A stretch of 43,047 nucleotides of DNA from Candidatus Cloacimonadota bacterium (GTDB lineage: Bacteria > Cloacimonadota > Cloacimonadia > JGIOTU-2). Positions 10,201-16,571 of this stretch are shown piece by piece. The DNA lies in contig JAGMCF010000178.1 in NCBI GenBank assembly GCA_023129415.1, forward strand, positions 1 to 43,047, written 5' to 3'. Within the stretch, counting starts at the first letter, position 1, and each line of letters starts with the position of its first letter. Under the pieces are notes generated by a model. It saw nothing but the letters and a program-made list of their open reading frames with translations, searched no databases and was not told the origin of the DNA. The position numbers and the translations under genes are program-made.

Positions 10201-10403
10201 AGTTTATCTAATAGTTTTTGTTTATTTGATATATGAGATTGAATTCGTTTTTTAAATTCAATGGTTTTTGCTGACAAATCTTCATCTGAGAGAGAAGTTA
10301 ATTTTTCATATTCCTTATTAATAGCATCCACAATTGGCTGCATTTTTTTCATCTCTCTATTAAATTGTGTCCCAAAAACTTTAGTTAGAATTTTTTGAAT
10401 CAT
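7254..10403 (-). CDS. secA: Preprotein translocase ATPase SecA
   Basis: The 1049-residue protein is the motor that drives unfolded preproteins through SecYEG. The Walker A motif is in MKTGEGKTLVATMPLYLNAL, and the DEAD-type Walker B box is VDEADSVLIDEARTPLIISG. Later come the helicase-like GRGTDIKLG motif and a C-terminal zinc-binding SEC-C tail (NDPCPCGSGKKYKHCCG). It is about 150 residues longer than the E. coli protein. The extra length includes a charged, helix-rich stretch between the DEAD box and the SGMTGT motif, as in the long SecA of many FCB bacteria. It is needed here for export of the lipoprotein and the T9SS substrate encoded further right. It is the only copy visible. Confidence 0.98.
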   Translation of the reverse strand: MIQKILTKVFGTQFNREMKKMQPIVDAINKEYEKLTSLSDEDLSAKTIEFKKRIQSHISNKQKLLDKLQSEYDTTFDDNEKDKIGIEIDEAEKDLKNSTEYILDEILPEAFAVVKEICTRLIGKKWKVRGQEMEWNMIPYDVQLVGAIALHRGMVAEMKTGEGKTLVATMPLYLNALVGKGAHLVTVNDYLAQRDTEWMGEIYKFLGLSVGCIYSDIDFEEKIAQYQCDITYGTNNEFGFDYLRDNMAISPDGVVQRGHYFCIVDEADSVLIDEARTPLIISGAVEHSKNFYRELNPQIRKLEKKQLALVNGILSDVDVMINKGTDEANSFEFGEKLLTVKRAAPKSKRFLKTIKEGRHQKIMNEVEGQYLREKQLYLIDEKLYYSIEESQRSAELNEMGQEELSKYDRTLFIMPNLDEEIEKVDKNEKLSFDEKQIKKQQIQEHFLEKNERLHNIKQMLIAYSLFERDVDYIVNDNRVVIVDQFTGRLMPGRRFSEGLHQALEAKEMVQIQEATQTLATITFQNYFRMYTKLSGMTGTAINEAGEFKEIYNLSAIEVPTNEPVRRIDYDDLIFRTKKEKYNAIIDELEHWYSKRRPVLVGTISVEVSEVISRLLKRRGIPHEVLNAKYHQKEAEIVAHAGESGAITIATNMAGRGTDIKLGSEIVRCSKCIIKCLNECAEAGKNTPESPENCFKEVPCGLHIIGTERHESRRIDKQLRGRSARQGDPGSSRFYLSLEDDLMRIFGSDRIANIMSRLGLDQGEAIKHPWMTKAVENAQKRVEGHNFEIRKQLIKYDDVMNLQREVIYSYRRKVLKGLNLKDEIIEMIADVVENKVYDYLSEDQYEENWAIEELFNWFKNALAVNINIKSDIRNRDDLVDEIFSQLKNAYDQKEKGFEDEQRVLERYSLLKVVDSEWKEHLYEMDRLKEGIGLRAYAQKDPLIEYKKESYELFLNLIDTIKEKVIKNVFTLYPATYYQVQQTAKDIKLSHLERRVFGSSQQEISNNEKIKQRQSSNISKPKPIHVQKVGRNDPCPCGSGKKYKHCCGRKI

Positions 10404-10424
10404 TTAAATTGTTGAACTGGTATC

Positions 10425-10439
10425 CCCGATTTAATCGGG
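10425..10439. repeat. Palindrome CCCGATTTAATCGGG upstream of secA
   Basis: Seven-base arms surround a single T, a member of the dispersed TCCCGAT/ATCGGGA family, in the short gap between secA and the DUF2723 gene. No T-run follows on either strand, so it is not a typical intrinsic terminator. Confidence 0.7.
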
Positions 10440-10476
10440 TAGGTTAACTTGTTTAATTATAACAAAAATTAATTTC

Positions 10477-13242
10477 CTAATTTCCTATACCCTTTATTAA
10501 GTTTTCAAATTCAGACTTATTCTTTAGATAAGTCTTATTATCTGGTTCTTTTTCAAGAAGTTTGTCAATTAGATCCAAGCCTTGTTGATATTTCTTGTTT
10601 TGCTTACATATTGAGATATAATGATTTACAAAATACTTTTCATGTGGATTATTAATTATAAAATTTTCTAAGAGCGAAAGAGCATCCTCAATATTTCCAG
10701 ATTTGACCAGGTAGGTGGATGCAATATAGATAATCTGACCGTCATCAGGATTTTTCTCAATTAAAGGTTTAATGGTTTTATAAGCGTTTTCATAATCTCC
10801 AATTTCATAGTAAAGATTTGCTAAACTTGGTACATATCTATCTTTTTCTTGAATGAAGTTAAGAGCCTTTTTCAGATATTTTATTGAGTTATCATAATCT
10901 TTTTTCTGATAAAAGACAGTGGACATTCTCATAAAATCAGCACCATAATTATTAATTAATCGCCTCATATTATGATCTTTATGGAGTTCATCATTGAATA
11001 TTGAAGAGTAATCAAAGACTTCTTCAATATTATGATTAAGACGGATAGGATCAATCTGGTATTTCCCTTTGGTTTCAACAAGTCTGTCAGCCATGCCTTC
11101 ACTCTGTAAGTAATTATCAAATCCCACATGATCTGCTACAGTTACAGCAAAGTAAATGGGTCTCTTTCCAAAATTGTCTTTTACTATTTGAAGCACCATT
11201 TGATCTTTGGTATAAAGAACTTTATCCTTTTTCAGTTTAAGTTTAATATTACCAACTCTAAACATTGCATCATTTTGTAGCTGTATAGGTCGTTTAGCAA
11301 TATAATCAATTTGTTTATCAGTTAGATTAATTTCAATACCTTCAAAATCTCTTAATTGTTTAATATACCAGGGGGTATTCAACAAACTAAGATTTGCAAC
11401 ACTAACATCCTTCCTGATTCCTTTAATGACTTTTTTTGATATACTTGCTTGATTTAGTAATCTTCTGGTGCGTGCTGGTATCTCCTTTTTATCTGAAATT
11501 GAGATACCTGTGATTTCTTTAAAAGTAAGAGTATCATCTTCCAAATAGTATTCTTTGGCATTAGGATCATAAACAGCTTGGGCATACCATAAAGGAAATG
11601 TATCATTATCACCATTGGTAAATATGATTGCATTTTTATCCAATCCATTCAAAAAATTTGTGCCATATTCAAGAGAGAGTAGTTCTTGACTTCTATCATT
11701 TTTATGATAATGGGATGCCATATTGATTACTGGCAGAAATGATAAAATAACCAGTAATATCAAACCGATTGCTTTGGTTCTTTTAAAAAAGTATTTTACT
11801 ATACCCATTGCACCTATACCAAGCCAGAAAGACCAGAGTAAATACGCAATTATAAAGAAATAGGGTCTATCTCTAACTTCATCGATTGAGAGATTCATTA
11901 CAACTATCATAGCAATGCTTGCCATGAAGAAAAGAGAGCCAAGATAGAGAAATGACTTTTTACTTTTTTTAAATTGATAGTATATACCAGTCACTCCTAA
12001 GAAAATTACAATGGTTTGAAAAATATAATGAAAAGGATTTTTGGAAAAGCTAATAAAAAATCTACCTACAGTTTCTGGAATGAATTTAAATATATTTATG
12101 GAAAAGATATTATTAATATAATTTGAAATCATTATAAAAAATCTACCAATTGCTTCTGGAAATGAATGAAGAACATTTATATTTAAAAATTTATCAATAG
12201 TTCCGGCATCAAAAAATTGCCAGCTGAAATAACGCAAAAAGTGATGATCTATTTGAAATAAAATAGGGGCTCGTCGCTTGAAGAAGGTGGTGGGACCATA
12301 CTGTTTTCTAGAAATATAATCTGAAAATCTTTGCCAGTTAGATGGATCGCCTTCATTTATAAATGGATGTGCTGATGCTCTGATTGGAATCATTAAATGT
12401 GTACTTACACCAATTATTATAATAAAAAGAGCAAAGAACCAGACTCGTGGTTCAACATAACTGCGTAAATAATACAACAATAATCCAATAGTAAAAATTG
12501 CGAAAATATATTTTCCAAGACTTCCCCTACCAATGCTTGAACCAATTGCATAAAAGATATAATATAGAACTAACGCAATACCACAAAATATTATTGCTTT
12601 TTTAATAAATAATTTATTAAAATTTATCAAAGGTAATATTGCAATTAATAAGATTGCTGGGGCAATTTGTAATGTTGTTTGATGAACTCCAAATCCAAGA
12701 AAAAATAAAAATATAATTAGAAGCAGAATATTTTGATGATCAAAATCCTTTGACTTTTCAGTCCAAATAAGTATCAGCCAAATTATCAATGTAATGAAGA
12801 ATGAGAGACCTCCGTAAACCTCAGCTTCGATTGCATTTATCCAGAATTCTGCAGAAAAAGCAATAAAGAGAGATCCAATTATACCAGCAAAATAGCAATA
12901 TATTGATTTTTTCTCCCACATTGAAACTAATTTTACAATTGAAAGATATGTAAAAAGGATTGCAAAAGAACTGAAAATAATTGAAAGCAAACTAACACTT
13001 TGAGCATCTGCTAAACCTAATGGTAATAATGTAATAAACTTTCCAAGAATAATATAAAATGGATTACCTGGTGGATGTGGGACTCCTAAAATACTACTAC
13101 AAGTAGCATATTCACCACAATCCCAAAAAGATAAAGAAATAGGTTTTGTTATGAAATAAATAATAAAAGGAATTATAAGAATTATTAAACCAATAATTGA
13201 ATTGGTTCTTTTATTAATTTGTGATTTATTTTCAAAATTCAT
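10477..13242 (-). CDS. DUF2723 polytopic membrane protein with TPR tail
   Basis: This 921-residue inner-membrane protein starts with the DUF2723 signature (SFWDCGEYATCSSILGVPHP followed by PGNPFYIILGK at about residues 35-65). Roughly twelve hydrophobic segments extend to about residue 500, followed by a soluble domain and TPR-like helical pairs from about residue 760 to the end. DUF2723 is related to eukaryotic TMEM260, a protein O-mannosyltransferase, and the fold suggests a GT-C-like glycosyltransferase that uses lipid-linked sugar. A role in glycosylating exported proteins is therefore inference from the family. The TPRs may dock partners. The gene precedes secA in the same direction and could be co-transcribed with it. 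Confidence 0.85.
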   Translation of the reverse strand: MNFENKSQINKRTNSIIGLIILIIPFIIYFITKPISLSFWDCGEYATCSSILGVPHPPGNPFYIILGKFITLLPLGLADAQSVSLLSIIFSSFAILFTYLSIVKLVSMWEKKSIYCYFAGIIGSLFIAFSAEFWINAIEAEVYGGLSFFITLIIWLILIWTEKSKDFDHQNILLLIIFLFFLGFGVHQTTLQIAPAILLIAILPLINFNKLFIKKAIIFCGIALVLYYIFYAIGSSIGRGSLGKYIFAIFTIGLLLYYLRSYVEPRVWFFALFIIIIGVSTHLMIPIRASAHPFINEGDPSNWQRFSDYISRKQYGPTTFFKRRAPILFQIDHHFLRYFSWQFFDAGTIDKFLNINVLHSFPEAIGRFFIMISNYINNIFSINIFKFIPETVGRFFISFSKNPFHYIFQTIVIFLGVTGIYYQFKKSKKSFLYLGSLFFMASIAMIVVMNLSIDEVRDRPYFFIIAYLLWSFWLGIGAMGIVKYFFKRTKAIGLILLVILSFLPVINMASHYHKNDRSQELLSLEYGTNFLNGLDKNAIIFTNGDNDTFPLWYAQAVYDPNAKEYYLEDDTLTFKEITGISISDKKEIPARTRRLLNQASISKKVIKGIRKDVSVANLSLLNTPWYIKQLRDFEGIEINLTDKQIDYIAKRPIQLQNDAMFRVGNIKLKLKKDKVLYTKDQMVLQIVKDNFGKRPIYFAVTVADHVGFDNYLQSEGMADRLVETKGKYQIDPIRLNHNIEEVFDYSSIFNDELHKDHNMRRLINNYGADFMRMSTVFYQKKDYDNSIKYLKKALNFIQEKDRYVPSLANLYYEIGDYENAYKTIKPLIEKNPDDGQIIYIASTYLVKSGNIEDALSLLENFIINNPHEKYFVNHYISICKQNKKYQQGLDLIDKLLEKEPDNKTYLKNKSEFENLIKGIGN

Positions 13243-13354
13243 ATTATACTTTTGAATAAACTAAAATGTATTAAAATTTAAGTAATGTGTAAAGTTAGTA
13301 ATTAACATCTTTTTTATACATTAATGAAGAACATAACTTTGTAAATTGATTAAA

Positions 13355-13420
13355 CACCGAAAACACTGAAATGCACCGAAAAAAGATAATTACTTTCGGT
13401 GTTCCTCGGTGTTCTCGGTG
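13355..13420. repeat. Long imperfect hairpin of CACCGA-type repeats
   Basis: Two 27-base arms (13355-13381 and 13394-13420) are reverse complements at 21 of 27 positions. Each arm is built of degenerate 10-12-base units of the form ACACCGAAA. It lies in the non-coding stretch between the DUF2723 gene and the ferredoxin. Similar inverted arrays with other unit sequences occur at 20303-20446 and 29466-29546. Confidence 0.75.
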
Positions 13421-13468
13421 GTGAATAAAAACATTGAAATTCCGATACAATAAATTATCCATAATTTA

Positions 13469-13648
13469 TCAAATATTTGAATTTGTACCCTTAATTGCAT
13501 CTAAAGGACATTCATTGACACATAAACCACATTCTATGCAATCATCAGTTATAATATACTGTGTTTCATCTTCAATTATTGCGTTTTCTGGGCATATATC
13601 CACACAGGAACCGCATTTTATGCAATCAGGTGTAATTATGAAACTCAT
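13469..13648 (-). CDS. Small 2[4Fe-4S] ferredoxin
   Basis: A 59-residue protein carries two classical cluster motifs: CIKCGSCVDICP (cysteines 9, 12, 15, 19) and CIECGLCVNECP (cysteines 37, 40, 43, 47). Each has the CxxCxxCxxxCP pattern, so it should bind two [4Fe-4S] clusters and carry electrons at low potential. The start lies nine bases beyond the end of frr, on the same strand. The last codons of frr contain a GGAG that may serve as a distant ribosome-binding site. Redox partners are not identifiable here. It fits an anaerobic lifestyle and the B12-dependent methyl-transfer genes at the right end, where low-potential electrons are needed for cobalt reduction, but that link is speculative. 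Confidence 0.93.
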   Translation of the reverse strand: MSFIITPDCIKCGSCVDICPENAIIEDETQYIITDDCIECGLCVNECPLDAIKGTNSNI

Positions 13649-13657
13649 CTTTTTTTA

Positions 13658-14221
13658 TCAAATCTCCATTATCTCATTTTCTTTATTTTGAATAATGTTA
13701 GTGATTTTTTCTACAAAATCATTGGTAATATTTTGAATTTCATCCAAACCGTCTTGACAAACATCTTCAGAAATCTTACTATCTTTTTCTAATTTTTTTA
13801 CTTCCTCATTGAAATGTCTTCTTGAATTTCTTATGGCAATTTTAGCTTCTTCTCCATATTTTTTTACAATCTTAGCTAAATCCTTTCTTCTTTCTTCAGT
13901 AAGAGTAGGAAAAATTAATCTTATAATATTTCCATCATTTTGTGGGGTAATACCTAAATCTGATGCTAAAATAGCTTTTTCAATTAATGGAAGCAATGTC
14001 TTTTCCCAAGGACGAATAAGAATAATTCTTGCTTCAGGAATGGTCAATGTTCCAACATGATTCAACGGAGTTGGTTGTCCATAATAGTCCACTTTGATAT
14101 CTTCTAAAAGATTGATATTGGCTTTTCCAGTTCTAATTTTGAGTAATTCCCTTTTAAAAGATTCTATGCTCTTCTGCATTTTTTCTTTAATAGTTTTGTA
14201 AATTGGATTTAACTCACACAT
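13658..14221 (-). CDS. frr: Ribosome recycling factor
   Basis: The 187-residue protein has the full length and typical segments of RRF: an N-terminal helix (KTIKEKMQKSIESFKRELLKIRTGKAN), the loop IKVDYYGQPTPLNHVGTL, and the PWEKTLLPLIEKAI and NDGNIIRLIFPTLTEERRK blocks. With EF-G it splits post-termination ribosomes in the cytoplasm. In many bacteria frr directly follows pyrH, completing the rpsB-tsf-pyrH-frr order. Here that junction is stretched to about 950 bases by a repeat element, an 80-base duplication and a broken four-helix-bundle gene. frr may therefore depend on its own promoter or on read-through of these repeats. Confidence 0.97.
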   Translation of the reverse strand: MCELNPIYKTIKEKMQKSIESFKRELLKIRTGKANINLLEDIKVDYYGQPTPLNHVGTLTIPEARIILIRPWEKTLLPLIEKAILASDLGITPQNDGNIIRLIFPTLTEERRKDLAKIVKKYGEEAKIAIRNSRRHFNEEVKKLEKDSKISEDVCQDGLDEIQNITNDFVEKITNIIQNKENEIMEI

Positions 14222-14279
14222 TTTTACTCCTATATATTGATTTAACTGATGGTAATATAAAGAATTATTAATTGATAAA

Positions 14280-14475
14280 TGAGTCCACTATAAAAAGTCA
14301 AATTTAAGTATTAGTAAGCCGTTAAAACGGTTATAGTCATATTGAGGTTTCATTAACCACCAACTTAAGTTGGTGGTTAATAACAAGTTAGAAATACTCA
14401 ACCATTTCAACGGTTTCTCAAATCGGTATAAATTATAGAAATATTTCATTTTATGACTTTTTTATAGTAAACTCA
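14280..14475. mobile_element. 196-bp MITE-like element, copy 1
   Basis: The element begins TGAGTCCACTATAAAAAGTC and ends with the inverted counterpart (right end read inward: TGAGTTTACTATAAAAAAG). It is flanked by TAAA on both sides (14276-14279 and 14476-14479), a likely 4-base target duplication. Inside are a 12-base hairpin (14319-14330, CCGTTAAAACGG) and a perfect 28-base palindrome (14353-14380, centre AACTTAAGTT). It has no coding capacity, so movement would need a transposase supplied elsewhere. A second copy with the same ends and size lies at 42162-42358. Confidence 0.82.
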
Positions 14476-14510
14476 TAAATAATATAATATTTACTACATC
14501 TAAGTATTAA

Positions 14511-14590
14511 TTATTCAAGTTCCGCAGGAGTGGAAATTACCGAATAAATCATATTTAACTTTTTATAATATCTTCTGCGAAAAATGAGTA
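14511..14590. repeat. 80-bp direct repeat, copy A
   Basis: This 80-base sequence matches 15130-15209 in the same orientation at about 72 of 80 positions. Its ends carry CCGCAGGA and TTCTGCGAA, which form an imperfect inverted pair. Read on the minus strand it still encodes FFAEDIIKS followed by a stop, equivalent to the PyrH C-terminus encoded by copy B. It is either a duplicated pyrH 3' end or a dispersed repeat that pyrH has captured. Confidence 0.8.
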
Positions 14591-14608
14591 AGATTTAAAT
14601 TAATTTCA

Positions 14609-14624
14609 TCCCGACAAGTCGGGA
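14609..14624. repeat. Palindrome TCCCGACAAGTCGGGA
   Basis: Seven-base arms surround a two-base loop. The sequence is a variant of the dispersed TCCCGAT-type palindrome and lies downstream of the broken four-helix-bundle gene. Both arms differ from the commonest form at the same paired position, so the stem is conserved. Confidence 0.7.
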
Positions 14625-14662
14625 CTAATGACAAATGAAATGTCAAAACTTAAATGTCAAAG

Positions 14663-15086
14663 TCATTTTTTCTGCTTTGATTTAATTATAATTGATGAGA
14701 AAATTAAATTAAGTTCATTGGCTTCTTTCCAATATATTTTTGCTTCATCTTTTCATGCTATAGGCAGATCAGCCTTTGGCTGATAATTGTGGAACTGCTT
14801 TTGCAATCATCCTCATCTGGCTACGGCTTGCTTCGCCAAGACGAGACCAATGTTTTGATTCTTTCGATTCTTTTTTGCAAATACCTATTTTATGTTCGAA
14901 ATCTCTTTTTGACTCTGCACAGTCTGCTTCAGAATAATTGGCACCAACACTTGTGCCCGCTTTAACTAATTGAGTAATTAGAGATAGAGTTATCGGATTT
15001 TTTGGGATTTTTTTAGCAAATTCGATAATATCCTCACCAAATTTTGCAGTTCTCTCCTCTAAATCGAATTTCTTTTTATTTGCCAT
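14663..15086 (-). pseudogene. Four-helix-bundle protein (IVP family), disrupted
   Basis: The open frame 14769-15086 (105 codons) begins as a typical four-helix-bundle protein of the 23S rRNA intervening-sequence family (KNPITLSLITQLVKAGTSVG, YSEADCAESKRDFEHKIGIC, KESKHW). Two insertions break it. The first, 33 bases at 14814-14846, adds in-frame residues 81-91 (SRLGEASRSQM) and has imperfect inverted arms. The second, about 31 bases at 14753-14783, contains ATCAGCCTTTGGCTGAT and brings a stop and a frameshift. Beyond it the family's usual ending is still readable in another frame (KDEAKIYWKEANELNLIFS, from 14752 downward). Family function is unclear. The gene sits inside the direct-repeat-bounded insert between pyrH and frr. 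Confidence 0.8.
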
Positions 15087-15129
15087 TTGTCATTTGATAT
15101 TTCATTAGAAATTAGATATTTGTAATTAG

Positions 15130-15209
15130 TTATTCAAGTTCCGCAGGATTGAAAATTAATGAATATATCATAGTTAACTTTTTATAATATCTTCTGCGAA
15201 ACATGAGTT
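15130..15209. repeat. 80-bp direct repeat, copy B (overlaps pyrH end)
   Basis: This is the second copy of the 80-base repeat. Its right part, read on the minus strand, supplies the last codons of pyrH (SCFAEDIIKS and stop). Recombination between copies A and B would remove 619 bases, including the whole four-helix-bundle gene, and restore a shorter pyrH-frr gap. Confidence 0.8.
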
Positions 15210-15911
15210 AATTATACTCCCAAAATTATCATCATAAATAGCTTTTTTAATATTACCTGATTCTTTAATATTAAAAACCTTAATAGGAAGTTTAAATTCT
15301 TTTGCTAAAGATATTGAAGTTAAATCCATTACCTTAAGGTCCCGTTTTATATATTCATCAAATGATATAGTTTTAAAAAATATTGCATCTTTAAACTTTT
15401 GTGGATCTTTATCAAAAATACCATCAACTTTTGTTCCTTTGATTACTATTTCAGAATCAGTTTCCAAAGCTCGTAATACAGCAGCTGTATCAGTAGTAAA
15501 AAATGGATTACCTGTTCCTCCACCAAAAATTGCAACTATTCCATTTTTTAGTGATGTTTTTGCTTTATCTGCATTAAATATTGTTCCGACATTACCAATA
15601 TTACAAGAGTTAAATATTACTGATTTTGTATTGAGTTCATTAAACTTTTCATTAAGTGCAATTGAATTTTGAATAGTTGCAAGCATTCCGATATTATCAG
15701 CTTGAACCCTATTCATTTTGCTAGCAACAGCAGATGCTCCTCTGAAAAAATTTCCTCCACCAATAACAATTCCTATCTCAATTTCATCATTATGAATTTC
15801 AACCAATTCTTTTACAATTTTCGAAAGAGATAGGTCATCAATTCCAAATGATTTTTGACCTTGTAATACTTCTCCACTAAGCTTGAGTAATATTCGTTTA
15901 TATTTTTTCAA
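15174..15911 (-). CDS. pyrH: UMP kinase
   Basis: The 245-residue cytoplasmic enzyme phosphorylates UMP to UDP with ATP, feeding pyrimidine nucleotide synthesis. Amino-acid-kinase-family signatures are visible: KLSGEVLQG near the N-terminus, IVIGGGNFFRG, GGTGNPFFTTDTAA, and KGTKVDGIFDKDP. The C-terminal ten residues (SCFAEDIIKS) are encoded within an 80-base repeat that recurs 619 bases downstream. This tail is unlikely to be ancestral PyrH sequence, which normally ends soon after the segment matching NIKKAIYDDNFGSII. It lies two bases downstream of tsf, in the conserved rpsB-tsf-pyrH-frr order. Confidence 0.97.
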   Translation of the reverse strand: MKKYKRILLKLSGEVLQGQKSFGIDDLSLSKIVKELVEIHNDEIEIGIVIGGGNFFRGASAVASKMNRVQADNIGMLATIQNSIALNEKFNELNTKSVIFNSCNIGNVGTIFNADKAKTSLKNGIVAIFGGGTGNPFFTTDTAAVLRALETDSEIVIKGTKVDGIFDKDPQKFKDAIFFKTISFDEYIKRDLKVMDLTSISLAKEFKLPIKVFNIKESGNIKKAIYDDNFGSIINSCFAEDIIKS

Positions 15912-15913
15912 CT

Positions 15914-16507
15914 TTACTTACCTATTTGGAATCTTGCAAATCTTGAGATTGAAATATTTTCTCCGAATTCTACAATAGATTCAGTCAGAAGCTGCTGTAT
16001 AGTAATATTTTCATCCATAACAAGAGCTTGATTGAGTAAGCAATTTTCTTTATAGAATTTCTTTAATCTTCCTTCAACAATTCTATCAATAATTTTTTCA
16101 GGCTTTCCTGAGTTTATTGCTTGGGCTGTATAGATTTCCTTTTCTTCTTCAATTACTTTTTGGTTTATATCTTCTTGAGAAATTGATAATGGATTTGTTG
16201 CTGCGATGTGCATAGCAATTTTTTTTGTTAATTTTTTAAATTTTTCATTTCGAGCAACAAAATCTGTTTCACAACTCAATTCTAATAAAACCCCAATTTT
16301 TGAACCAGGATGAATATAAGAATAAATTATTCCCTCTTTTGCTTTACGAGTTGACTTTTCTGCAGCTTTTGCAATTCCCTTTTTCCGTAAAATTTTTATT
16401 GCTTCATCAATATCACCCTTAGCTTCATTTAAAGCTTTCTTGCAATCCATTAAACCAACTTTAGTTTTATCTCGCAATTCTTTTACCATTTTTGCAGTTA
16501 TTTCCAT
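15914..16507 (-). CDS. tsf: Elongation factor Ts
   Basis: The 197-residue protein exchanges GDP for GTP on EF-Tu. The N-terminal UBA-like domain (VKELRDKTKVGLMDCKKALN) and the core signature ELSCETDFVARNEKF are intact. The short length matches the compact EF-Ts of Thermus-like bacteria and not the roughly 280-residue E. coli form, so it has a reduced dimerisation core. It lies between rpsB (64 bases upstream) and pyrH (two bases downstream) and is probably co-transcribed with both. Confidence 0.97.
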   Translation of the reverse strand: MEITAKMVKELRDKTKVGLMDCKKALNEAKGDIDEAIKILRKKGIAKAAEKSTRKAKEGIIYSYIHPGSKIGVLLELSCETDFVARNEKFKKLTKKIAMHIAATNPLSISQEDINQKVIEEEKEIYTAQAINSGKPEKIIDRIVEGRLKKFYKENCLLNQALVMDENITIQQLLTESIVEFGENISISRFARFQIGK

Positions 16508-16571
16508 TACAACTCCATTATTTTATTATTATTGAAAAAAATAGTGTTCTAAATTTAGTAACAAATTAAAA

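Noticed and set aside
13434-13691. An 85-codon plus-strand frame
   Set aside because: It is the shadow of the ferredoxin gene on the minus strand, whose cysteine motifs are unmistakable.
14769-15086. Treating the 105-codon four-helix-bundle frame as an intact gene
   Set aside because: It contains an extra block and stops inside a palindrome, while the family's usual C-terminus continues in another frame.
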